From contig JAIRVW010000260.1 in assembly GCA_031253705.1 (NCBI GenBank), positions 1 to 14,882 on the forward strand: a stretch of 14,882 bases of DNA, given 5' to 3'. The translations under genes were made by a program, and so were the position numbers. How positions within the stretch are numbered: the first letter of the stretch is position 1; every line of letters starts with the position of its first letter. Source of the DNA: Brucellaceae bacterium (GTDB taxonomy: Bacteria; Pseudomonadota; Alphaproteobacteria; Rhizobiales; Rhizobiaceae). Under the pieces are notes generated by a model. The model was given only the letters and a program-made list of their open reading frames with translations, searched no databases and was not told the origin of the DNA. Shown here piece after piece: positions 7,344 through 14,882 of the stretch.

Positions 7344-8738
7344 TTAGACTGGATTCTTAGCCGGATAAGGAGTTTTAACCGCCAGATACAAACCGGCGAC
7401 AAAAAACACGACCAGCACGGCAATACCAAGACGCGGGGAACCGCTCGCTGCCGTCATGCTCGCCACCAGAAACGGTGCCAGAAAACTGGTTGCGCGTCCG
7501 GCCAGCGCATAAATGCCGAAATAGCGTCCTGCTTCATGCGGTTCGACACTGCGGGCAAACCACGAGCGAGAAGATGCCTGCACCGGTCCGAAGGCAATGC
7601 CGATCAACATCCCGAAAGCCAGATAGGCTTTTTCCCCGCCGGAGGAAAACAACCCTGTATTACTATCCGGCGCAAAATGTACCAGACCATAAAGCGTGTA
7701 ATCCGGCCCCGTGGACACAATACCCAAAGTGGCGATCAGCAACAGCACCAGCGATATCACAACCACCCATTTGGAGCCGAACCAGCTATCAATATAACTG
7801 GCAAACCAGCAGCCGAAAATCGCCACGACATTAAGGATAATGCCGAACAGGCCAATCTCGGTGATAGACCAGCCGAACATGGCCGCAGCGAAACCGCCGC
7901 CCAGCGCCAGCAGCGCATTTACACCATCCTGATAGATCATCCGCGCGATCAGAAAACGGAACAGAGCCGCCTTTTTGCGGACTTCATGCAGCGTTTCTTT
8001 CAGCTCTGCCAGACCTTCGCCAATGGCTGCTTTCAGCCCCATGCCCTTTTCCTGATCCGGCGTGAAGATAAACATCGGCAGAATGAAAATCAGATACCAC
8101 AGTGCTGCAATCGGCCCTGTGATACGGGCATCCTCACCTTTCAAAGCATCCAGATGCCAGAGCGGTTCAATACCGATCAGCGTTTTGCCGGTTTCCGATG
8201 AGGCTGCCAGACAGGTGACGACAAAGATCAGTACGATCATTCCAGCGAGATAACCAAGCCCCCATGCAAAAGTCTACACCCGCCCGATATGTGAGGCAGG
8301 GATCAGTCTCGGCATCATGGAATCATTGAAAACAATGGAGAATTCTGCCGCAATGGAAGCACAGATGAAGGCCAGCAATACCCAGACATAGCCTGATCCC
8401 GGCTCGGCATACCACAGCAAGGACAGGCTGATGATTTTGATGACAGCAAAGAAACCGATCCACGGTTTTCTTGCACCGGTTTTATCAGCAATTGAGCCCA
8501 GCGCCGGAGACAGGATTGCTATGACGATGCCCGCAAAAGCCACGCCGTAGCCCCATGCCGCCTGCCCTGCCACCGGATCAGCCGACATACGGGAGATAAA
8601 ATAAGGGCCGAAAATGAAAGTGGTGACGACTGTAAAAAACGGCTGAGCCGCCCAGTCGAAAAACATCCAGCCCCAGATGCCTTTGTTCCATACGCTGTCG
8701 TGCGCCGGTCGTTCTGCAGACGGATGTGTGATGCTCAA
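7344..8738 (-). pseudogene. UMF1-type MFS transporter interrupted by an in-frame TAG
   Basis: The frame is open over 465 codons except for one TAG at 8274-8276. The first 154 codons (8738 to 8277) encode an N-terminus rich in Trp and Phe (WMFFDWAAQPFF), the first membrane segments and the MFS loop signature GSIADKTGARKP. After the TAG the same frame resumes with TFAWGLGYLAG and continues through the remaining membrane segments, including FGPVQASSRSWFARSVEPHE. The join matches the family motif GRxSGxxWGLGY, so the TAG probably replaces a Ser codon (TCG to TAG would be one change). The start is TTG at 8738, 7 bases after GAGGG. Substrate is unknown. The intact remainder suggests a recent mutation or a sequence error; initiation at an internal ATG (8240) could at best give a 298-residue C-terminal part. 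Confidence 0.85.
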
Positions 8739-8776
8739 ATCACTGCCCTCAATTCATCATTCCAGTTAGTTAAAAC

Positions 8777-8808
8777 AAAAAGGCCGATGAAATACCACCG
8801 GCCTTTTT
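8777..8808 (-). terminator. Rho-independent terminator of the glutamate dehydrogenase gene
   Basis: AAAAAGGCCG (8777-8786) and CGGCCTTTTT (8799-8808) form a perfect 10-bp stem with a 12-base loop. On the - strand the stem ends in a T-run about 22 bases after the stop of the dehydrogenase gene. The near symmetry would also allow it to act on + strand transcripts. It separates the large gene from the transporter gene downstream. Confidence 0.88.
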
Positions 8809-8830
8809 GAATTTCGCAAAATGAGCAAGA

Positions 8831-11800
8831 TCAACCCGCAAGATCAGCCATGAAACCGGCTGCCACGGCCAGACGGGAAACACTCAGATCTCCGCCTTCG
8901 GTCAGCGCAATCATGCGCTGACGTACACCGTCAATCCGCTCGGCATCACGGGTCAGCCAGCTCTGTACCGGATCAGCCTCACCTTTGAATTTGGTGAGCG
9001 CTTCCATCGTCACAGCACGGGTTGCCTGTGTGATTGTGTCTGTGGCGCGCGACAATGCCAGACCATCATAATAATCCGTCACGGGTACAACAGATGCAGC
9101 CTTTTCAATATTGGCAATACGGAAAGCATCAACAATTTTGAAATAAGCGGTTGCAGCCGTCATCAGCTCTGCTTTGCCCTGATAGGCAATCAGCGCAATA
9201 TCCGCCATCAACTTAGCCGATTGCAGACGGGCGAGTTTACGTGCCAGCGCTTCACCGGCACCTTTAGCCATATATTTTGCCGTATCCGCAGTGATCATAT
9301 CCGAGATGAAATCCGGCATCAGCTCTTCAAGCTTCGGCTCCAGTGCCATGCGTGTCCGCTTCACCGCATTGACCATTTCGCTCAAAGTTGCATCAAAGCG
9401 GTTATTGCGCAGCACCCATGCGGTGGTTGAGAACAGCATTTCCCCGACCAGCGCATAGAACTCATTCTGCACTTTACCGGAGATCTTATTATCCAGCGCA
9501 TTGATCGCCTGATAGAGCTGTTCGGTTTCAAAACCATCAGCCACGGCTACATAAGACCGGAGAATTTCTGCCGGTGCTTCGGCCGTCAGATCATTCAGAC
9601 GGCTGATAAATGTCGGCCCGCAGCGGTTAATCGCATCATTGGACAGAAGCGTTGCAATGATTTCGCGATGCAGACGGTGATGGGTAATATCCTTGGCAAA
9701 ACGCTCCTGCATTTCCTGAGGGAAATAGCCGAAGAGGCGTGAATGCAAATAGGTATCATCCGGCAGATTACTGGCGATCAGATCATCAGACAGCACCATT
9801 TTACCATAGGCCAGCAGCACGGCCAGCTCAGGACGGGTCAGAGCCTCACCGCGCTTCTGGCGGTCTGCCAGCACCTGATCATCCGGCAGATATTCCACCT
9901 TGCGATCCAGCAGCTTGCGGCGTTCCAGAGACGACATCATCCGCATCAGATATGGCAGTTCGGATGCACCGCGTTTTTCAACCAGCGACAGAGCCAGCGG
10001 CTGCTCATAATTATTATGCAGCACCAGTGCGGCCACTTCATCGGTCATCTGTGCCAGCAGCACATCGCGTGCTTCGCGAGTCAGACGTCCATCCTGCAGG
10101 CTTGGTGTCAGGGCAATCTTGATATTGACCTCAACGTCCGACGAATTCACACCGGCCGAATTGTCGATCGCATCCGTATTACAACGACCGCCATTGAGGC
10201 TGTATTCAATACGGCCGCGCTGGGTGGCACCCAGATTAGCGCCTTCGCCGATTACCTTGGCACGCACCTCACGACCGGTAATACGGATCGCATCATTGGC
10301 ACGGTCACCGACTTGCGCATCGCTTTCACCGGCTGCACGAATATAGGTACCGATACCACCAAACCACAGCAGATCAACCTGCGCGCGCAGGATCGCACCG
10401 ATCACTTCATTCGGGCTGGCTGTCAGCTTATCCAGACCAATTGCTTCGGCTGCCGCTTCAGACAGGGTAATCACCTTTTGCGAACGGCTGAACACACCGC
10501 CACCCGCAGAGATTTTGGAGCGGTCATAATCCTGCCAGCTGGAACGCGGCACATTGAACAGGCGCTGACGTTCCGCAAAACTGATATCTGTATCCGGCAT
10601 CGGATCAATGAAAATATCGCGATGGTCAAATGCGGCCACCAGTTTGATTTTCGGCGACAGCAACATGCCGTTACCGAATACGTCGCCGGACATATCGCCC
10701 ACACCGGCAACAGTGAATGGTGTGGTCTGAATATCAATATCCATCTCACGGAAATGACGCTTCACCGCTTCCCATGCACCACGGGCAGTAATGGCCATTT
10801 TCTTATGATCATAACCGGCAGAACCGCCGGAAGCGAAAGCATCATCCAGCCAGAAATGCTGTGCCTGACTGATTGCATTGGCCGTATCAGAGAAAGTGGC
10901 TGTGCCCTTATCCGCCGCAACCACGAAATACGGATCATCGCTGTCCTGACGGATAACATCAACCGGCGGAACAATCTTGCCTTCAATAATATTATCGGTG
11001 ATCGAAACCATGGTGGAAATGAAAGCAATGTAAGCAGCGCGTCCGGCTTCAAACACCGCATTGCGGTCGCCGCCAACCGGCAGACGTTTCGGATAGAAGC
11101 CGCCTTTGGCACCACCCGGCACAATCACTGCATTTTTCACCTGTTGTGCCTTCACCAGACCCAATACTTCCGTGCGGTAATCCTGTGCACGATCGGACCA
11201 GCGCAAACCACCACGTGCCACGGCACCAAAGCGCAGATGGACACCTTCCACTTCCGGCCCGTAGACAAAGATTTCACGATAAGGGCGTGGTTCCGGCAAG
11301 CCATCAACCGCACGCGGATTAAGCTTCACCGCCAAAGTCACCGGCGCATTGCCTTCGCTGTCATGCATATAGGCATTGGTGCGCAGAGAGGCTTCAACCA
11401 AATTACGATAACGGCGCAAAATCTGGTCATCATCAATGCTTGGTACCGCCTGCAGAGCCGTTTCAATGGCTTCAACAACAGCACGCTCTTTCGCTTCTGT
11501 ATCCGCCTGTTTAGCCAGTGCCGGATTAAAGCGCAGATCAAACAATGTGTAGAGATGAGCGGCAATGTCCGGATAACGATTAAGCGCCGCTGCAATGAAG
11601 TCCTGCGAATAGGTAATACCGGCCTGCTGAAGATAGCGGCCATACATACGCAGGATCATAATCTGACGCGCTGTCAGACGTCCGCTTTGTGCCAGACCGT
11701 TATAACCGTCATTATCCGCCTGTCCGCTCCAGACGGTGCGGAACACGTCATCTAGCAGATCGCCGTCATCGCTGAGATCGACAGGCTTTTCCGATGCGCT

Positions 11801-13639
11801 GACAATCAGCATATCGTGGACATGAACGGTATTTTTACCGCCCGTTGCAGTCTGCACCGGAAGAGTGAAGGTTTGCTCGCTGATAACGCGGAAGCCCATA
11901 TTTTCCAGCAAAGGAACGCGCTGCGACAGCGCCAACGCCTCACCGAAATGATAGAGCTTCAGAAAAGCCGCTTGCGGCTCCTGTGTGTCATAGCGGTAGA
12001 AATCCACATGCAGCGGATTTTGCTCCGTCAGCGCTTCAATCCGCACCGCATCAACCAGCGCTTCACTCTCATTAAAAGTCTCGCGATAGGATTCAGGGAA
12101 ACCGGAGGCCAGACCGATGATACGCGGCGCAAAAGTCTGCGAGCTTTCATCTGCGGCATCACGCACACCATCTTCCCATGTGCGGACAAAAGTACGGATC
12201 TGCTTTTCCAGTGCCTCACGCGCTATTTCATTCACACTACCGTCATGTCGACGGATGATGAACTGAACGCGGGTGACACCTTTATCAAGAAACACCGGAT
12301 GAAATTCCACGGATTCTCCGTGATAGACATCCATCAGATAATTGCTGATCGCCTCACGCACCACTGAGTCATAACGGTCGCGCGGCAGATAGACCAATAC
12401 GCTGACAAAACGGCTGAACCGGTCAATACGCGGCAGGACGCGGACACGCGGACGCTCATCCAGAGCCACAATCAGTTCCGCATGATCAGTCAGCGCATCC
12501 ACATCAATCTGGAACATATCATCGCGCGGATAGTCTTCCAGCACGCGCACCAGCGCCTTGCCGGAATGGTCAGCCGCGTTAAAACCAAGACGGCTGATCA
12601 CCGCTTCCGCCTTGCCGCGCAGATAAGGGATCGTGCTCAGGAAAGATGTATAGGCGGTCGAGGTAAACAGCCCGACCAGACGCATTTCACCGGCAACCTG
12701 CCCCTGCGCATCAAACAGCTTGATACCGATATAGTCGATATATTCACGACGATGGACGAGCGAGCGGCTGTTGCCTTTGGTGATCAGCAGGCTTTCAGCG
12801 CCTTTGAGAAAGTCCTGCAGTTCCTGTGTGATCGAGGCATTGTCCTGCTCCTGACGCAGCACGCGGATATCTTCATTACGCAGAATACCGAGAGACGGTT
12901 TGTCAGCCTGTGTCAGCGTGCCTTTACCCGCATCATAGCGGAACTCACGCATACCGAGGAATGTGAAATTGCCGTCACGCAGCCATTTCAGTAGAGCAAT
13001 AGATTCACGCCCCTCCGCACTGTCAGCAATATTTTTTGCAGCCGTATAAGAGGCGATCACCTCATCGAGACGCGCCAGCATCGGTTTCCAGTCGCTGACA
13101 GCCGCATAGACCTGGGCCAGAACCTGCCCCAGCGCCTGCTCCAGAGCGGCACGGGCAGCCTCATCCAGTTGCGGCAGATGCAGCTGAATAACGCTGACCT
13201 GTTCGGCACCGGCAATGCTCTTGCCTGCAGTGACTTCGCCATGCACTGCATAAGTGCTGCCATTGAACGCCACATTGAGCACCGGATGCACAACCATGTA
13301 GATCATGCCGGAACGTTCGAGAATTTCCGCCATCGTGGAATCGAGCAGAAACGGCATATTGCGGTTGATCAGGGTCACAACGGTCAGCGGACGTCCGCGA
13401 CGGCGCAAAATACTGTCATTATCAACGCTGATTACCGGCCTGTCGGCCTGATAGGAACCAAGCGCTTTCAATGCGAGCTTGGCGGCTTCTTCCATATCAC
13501 CGGCATCATAGGCAGCAATATCTTCTGCCGGTGCCCATTCAAATAATAATTTAGAAAACTGAGAAGCTACAGGCTCTGATATGTTCTGATAATCAACGAC
13601 GAATTGAGCCTGCGCATTCTTGTCTGTATCGGCACTCAC
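8831..13639 (-). CDS. gdhB: NAD-specific glutamate dehydrogenase, large 180-kDa class
   Basis: A 1602-residue enzyme oxidising glutamate to 2-oxoglutarate and ammonia with NAD+; family members are about 1600-1650 residues, so it is full length. The N-terminal ~700 residues form the regulatory ACT-like region (including LTVVTLINRNMPFLLDS). The catalytic core follows, with ARGGLRWSDRAQDYRTEVLG and VPGGAKGGF at about 808-846, the family's substrate and catalytic-Lys region. The nucleotide-binding part has GVGDMSGDVFGNGM near 980 and GEGANLGATQRGRIEY plus NTDAIDNSAGVNSSDVEVN near 1130-1170. The last ~400 residues are helical. An ATG at 13654 is possible, but it contains the GAGGAG Shine-Dalgarno sequence itself; GTG at 13639, 7 bases after it, is preferred. 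The gene stands alone with terminators on both sides. The symbol follows Pseudomonas usage. Confidence 0.95.
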   Translation of the reverse strand: MSADTDKNAQAQFVVDYQNISEPVASQFSKLLFEWAPAEDIAAYDAGDMEEAAKLALKALGSYQADRPVISVDNDSILRRRGRPLTVVTLINRNMPFLLDSTMAEILERSGMIYMVVHPVLNVAFNGSTYAVHGEVTAGKSIAGAEQVSVIQLHLPQLDEAARAALEQALGQVLAQVYAAVSDWKPMLARLDEVIASYTAAKNIADSAEGRESIALLKWLRDGNFTFLGMREFRYDAGKGTLTQADKPSLGILRNEDIRVLRQEQDNASITQELQDFLKGAESLLITKGNSRSLVHRREYIDYIGIKLFDAQGQVAGEMRLVGLFTSTAYTSFLSTIPYLRGKAEAVISRLGFNAADHSGKALVRVLEDYPRDDMFQIDVDALTDHAELIVALDERPRVRVLPRIDRFSRFVSVLVYLPRDRYDSVVREAISNYLMDVYHGESVEFHPVFLDKGVTRVQFIIRRHDGSVNEIAREALEKQIRTFVRTWEDGVRDAADESSQTFAPRIIGLASGFPESYRETFNESEALVDAVRIEALTEQNPLHVDFYRYDTQEPQAAFLKLYHFGEALALSQRVPLLENMGFRVISEQTFTLPVQTATGGKNTVHVHDMLIVSASEKPVDLSDDGDLLDDVFRTVWSGQADNDGYNGLAQSGRLTARQIMILRMYGRYLQQAGITYSQDFIAAALNRYPDIAAHLYTLFDLRFNPALAKQADTEAKERAVVEAIETALQAVPSIDDDQILRRYRNLVEASLRTNAYMHDSEGNAPVTLAVKLNPRAVDGLPEPRPYREIFVYGPEVEGVHLRFGAVARGGLRWSDRAQDYRTEVLGLVKAQQVKNAVIVPGGAKGGFYPKRLPVGGDRNAVFEAGRAAYIAFISTMVSITDNIIEGKIVPPVDVIRQDSDDPYFVVAADKGTATFSDTANAISQAQHFWLDDAFASGGSAGYDHKKMAITARGAWEAVKRHFREMDIDIQTTPFTVAGVGDMSGDVFGNGMLLSPKIKLVAAFDHRDIFIDPMPDTDISFAERQRLFNVPRSSWQDYDRSKISAGGGVFSRSQKVITLSEAAAEAIGLDKLTASPNEVIGAILRAQVDLLWFGGIGTYIRAAGESDAQVGDRANDAIRITGREVRAKVIGEGANLGATQRGRIEYSLNGGRCNTDAIDNSAGVNSSDVEVNIKIALTPSLQDGRLTREARDVLLAQMTDEVAALVLHNNYEQPLALSLVEKRGASELPYLMRMMSSLERRKLLDRKVEYLPDDQVLADRQKRGEALTRPELAVLLAYGKMVLSDDLIASNLPDDTYLHSRLFGYFPQEMQERFAKDITHHRLHREIIATLLSNDAINRCGPTFISRLNDLTAEAPAEILRSYVAVADGFETEQLYQAINALDNKISGKVQNEFYALVGEMLFSTTAWVLRNNRFDATLSEMVNAVKRTRMALEPKLEELMPDFISDMITADTAKYMAKGAGEALARKLARLQSAKLMADIALIAYQGKAELMTAATAYFKIVDAFRIANIEKAASVVPVTDYYDGLALSRATDTITQATRAVTMEALTKFKGEADPVQSWLTRDAERIDGVRQRMIALTEGGDLSVSRLAVAAGFMADLAG

Positions 13640-13800
13640 TGGTGAACTCCTCATTATACAGACCGCTACTGCCTAAATTCCCTTCGGCCTGCTCCGTTTT
13701 GAAAATAACAATCAAATTGTGACAAAAGAACCGTTTTTTTCGATTTTTTCACGCCTGAACAAGCAAAAGTGAAATTTAATCGATCTTAAAAATCATTGAA
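13640..13800 (-). promoter_or_regulatory. AT-rich upstream region of the glutamate dehydrogenase gene
   Basis: GAGGAG at 13647-13652 (read on -) is the ribosome binding site for GTG 13639. Further upstream the DNA is AT-rich with A- and T-runs (13734-13749). It also has an inverted repeat, TTTGA (13698-13702) with TCAAA (13712-13716), that could bind a dimeric regulator. I could not place a convincing -35/-10 pair. The promoter must lie in this stretch if the terminator at 13801-13826 works. Confidence 0.35.
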
Positions 13801-13826
13801 GCAGCGCCCCAAAGCGCAAGCGCTGC
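13801..13826 (-). terminator. Probable terminator of the TPM-domain operon
   Basis: GCAGCGC (13801-13807) and GCGCTGC (13820-13826) form a perfect 7-bp GC-rich stem with a 12-base loop, 12 bases after the stop of the membrane protein gene on the - strand. The T-run is imperfect and delayed (TTCAATGATTTTT), so strength is uncertain. Confidence 0.55.
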
Positions 13827-13838
13827 AAACCGGGTTTC

Positions 13839-14486
13839 CTACAGCTCTACCAGATGGTCTTCCAGCTCATTTTTATCTCCCGCTTCTTTGGGAAAATGCT
13901 GTGCCAGAAGCTTTCCGGCCTGAGTAATCGCTTCAATAAACCCGTCGGAAACCGTTCCCTGCGCTGCATGCTTGCTTAACGTAGCAACAATGGCATTCCA
14001 CTCCTGCTGATCCACGCGGGCATTAATGCCCGCATCAGCCACCACTTCCGCATAACGCTCGGCCAGAGATACAAACAGCAGAATACCGGTACGCTTACTG
14101 GTCAGATGCACATTGCGCGCCACAAATTGCTGCAACGCATTAAGATGCGCCCGCCGGTAGCGTACCCGATGCGGCACCAGCACCATGCGCAAGGCCGGAA
14201 CCAGAGCCAGCAGTGCTATCAGACAGATAAAAGCCGCCAGAATCGCCAGCGCGAATTTCGGCAGAGACAGATCAAACCAGTAATAATGCGCCACAAAGGC
14301 CGCAATCACGGCGGTTACCAGCATACCGCAGCAGGCGATAAAGCCGGAGACATAAAAATAATCATCACTGCGCTGTGCCAGAACCGCATAAATCTCGCCG
14401 CCGGTCTGCGCTTCAGCCTCACGAATAGCTGCAGCAATATTCTGACGGTCTTCCGGCGAAATTTTATTGTGCTGAGATTGTGTCAT
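13839..14486 (-). CDS. TPM-domain membrane protein (COG3762-like)
   Basis: A 215-residue protein with a TPM fold split around two membrane segments (about 45-67 and 77-98). The N-terminal part has the family's TGGEIYAVLAQRSDDY strand at 28-43. The C-terminal part has HLTSKRTGILLFVSLAERYA and EVVADAGIN, the conserved TPM core. TPM proteins have been linked to photosystem II repair (TLP18.3) and to a phosphatase-like fold; in bacteria they usually sit with LemA and a second TPM protein, with no settled biochemical role. The start is ATG 14486, with AGGGGCGGA immediately before it. Only 12 bases separate it from the upstream TPM gene, so the two are one operon. The C-terminus is acidic (EDHLVEL). 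Confidence 0.85.
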   Translation of the reverse strand: MTQSQHNKISPEDRQNIAAAIREAEAQTGGEIYAVLAQRSDDYFYVSGFIACCGMLVTAVIAAFVAHYYWFDLSLPKFALAILAAFICLIALLALVPALRMVLVPHRVRYRRAHLNALQQFVARNVHLTSKRTGILLFVSLAERYAEVVADAGINARVDQQEWNAIVATLSKHAAQGTVSDGFIEAITQAGKLLAQHFPKEAGDKNELEDHLVEL

Positions 14487-14498
14487 TGTTCCGCCCCT

Positions 14499-14882
14499 TT
14501 ACCAGCTGCCCGATGCGCCGCCGCCGCCCGATGAGCCACCGCCACCGGAAAAGCCGCCTCCGCCCGATGATCCGCCGCCAAAGCCACCACCAAAACCGCC
14601 ACCGAAACCACCGCCGCCAGACGATCCGCCACCACCACCGCCAAGTGCAATGGTAACACCCAGCCATTCATAACGGCCGGGACCGATTTTGCGGCCAAAG
14701 ACAGGCGCGAGGAGTGTAAAACCAAAACCGCCAAAGAAAATACTGATCCAGAAAATCAGGAAAATAACCTCAACCCAATCTGTCTGATCAGCTGCTTCTT
14801 TCTGGTTGCGTTTCGCGCGTGCCTGTAACTCCGCGCCCTCGCCGCGCAGTACTTGTAAAATATCGTCCGTACCCTTGATAAT
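14499..14882 (-). CDS. TPM-domain protein with glycine-rich tail, C-terminal part (5' end outside window)
   Basis: A frame open from the window edge to TAA at 14499-14501 gives 127 residues. It begins with IIKGTDDILQVLRGEGAELQ, the end of the TPM domain and the linker. A charged Gln/Lys-rich segment, one strong membrane segment (WVEVIFLIFWISIFFGGFGF) and a ~50-residue tail of Gly, Ser and Phe repeats follow, ending in GASGSW. This is the YgcG/COG1512 layout: exported TPM domain, membrane anchor, glycine-rich end. Databases often mislabel it a methanol dehydrogenase-like protein. The N-terminus, expected to carry a signal peptide, is beyond the window, and a lemA gene would be the expected next neighbour. 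It is co-transcribed with the downstream TPM membrane protein. Confidence 0.85.
   Translation of the reverse strand: MIKGTDDILQVLRGEGAELQARAKRNQKEAADQTDWVEVIFLIFWISIFFGGFGFTLLAPVFGRKIGPGRYEWLGVTIALGGGGGGSSGGGGFGGGFGGGFGGGSSGGGGFSGGGGSSGGGGASGSW

Noticed and set aside
7341..8201. A 286-codon + strand frame opposite the transporter gene.
   Set aside because: The - strand encodes clear membrane segments and MFS motifs. The + product is rich in Arg, Gln and His without a domain, a mirror of hydrophobic codons.
9743..11755. A 670-codon open frame on the + strand, antisense to the glutamate dehydrogenase gene.
   Set aside because: It lies wholly inside a clearly conserved gene on the other strand. 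Its product is of odd composition (many His, Ile, Gln, Thr, Arg) with no recognisable domain. Long antisense frames are expected from the codon bias of such a long gene.
13653..13658. A perfect TATAAT on the - strand just upstream of gdh.
   Set aside because: Used as a -10 box it would place the transcript start inside the GAGGAG ribosome binding site, and no -35 box is at the right distance.
14464..14734. Two - strand frames rich in Trp/Arg or Ala/Val over the glycine-rich tail.
   Set aside because: They are other-frame readings of GGT/GGC repeats. The correct frame is the TPM protein tail ending at 14499.

Overview
The window looks like core chromosome of a moderate-GC alphaproteobacterium of the Hyphomicrobiales, most likely a Brucellaceae relative (Brucella/Ochrobactrum/Pseudochrobactrum type). 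The reasons are the htpX - rsmB - heparinase-domain gene - purH order, a DUF1674 (SDHAF4-like) gene divergent from htpX, a 180-kDa-class NAD-glutamate dehydrogenase, and a 105-bp palindromic intergenic element resembling the Bru-RS repeats of Brucella. The genus is an inference; no rRNA or other strict marker is present. There is no phage, transposase, CRISPR array, tRNA or defence island, and no clear new multi-gene system.

Layout. Positions 1-885 hold the 3' end of a GNAT acetyltransferase gene on the + strand. Converging on it from the - strand are two tightly coupled genes, a DUF1674/SDHAF4-like protein and a second GNAT. From 886 to 7340 the + strand carries htpX behind a good heat-shock (sigma-32) type promoter, then rsmB overlapping it, a 283-bp non-coding gap with two small hairpins and the palindromic repeat, a heparinase II/III-domain gene, a 148-bp structured gap, and purH. 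purH ends in a strong bidirectional terminator. From 7344 to 14882 everything is on the - strand. In transcription order this is a TPM-domain protein with a glycine-rich tail (cut by the window edge), a second TPM-domain membrane protein, the very large NAD-glutamate dehydrogenase gene, and a UMF1-type MFS transporter gene broken by one in-frame TAG.

Functionally these are housekeeping genes: membrane protein quality control (HtpX), rRNA modification (RsmB), the last two steps of IMP synthesis (PurH), glutamate catabolism into the TCA cycle (GDH), succinate dehydrogenase maturation (DUF1674) and membrane-associated TPM proteins. The items most worth a second look are the amber codon in the transporter, the palindromic repeat touching the ribosome binding site of the heparinase gene, the structured leader before purH, and the sigma-32 promoter of htpX. 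Several genes (GNAT, heparinase, MFS, gdh, perhaps rsmB) appear to start at GTG or TTG rather than ATG, judged from Shine-Dalgarno position.
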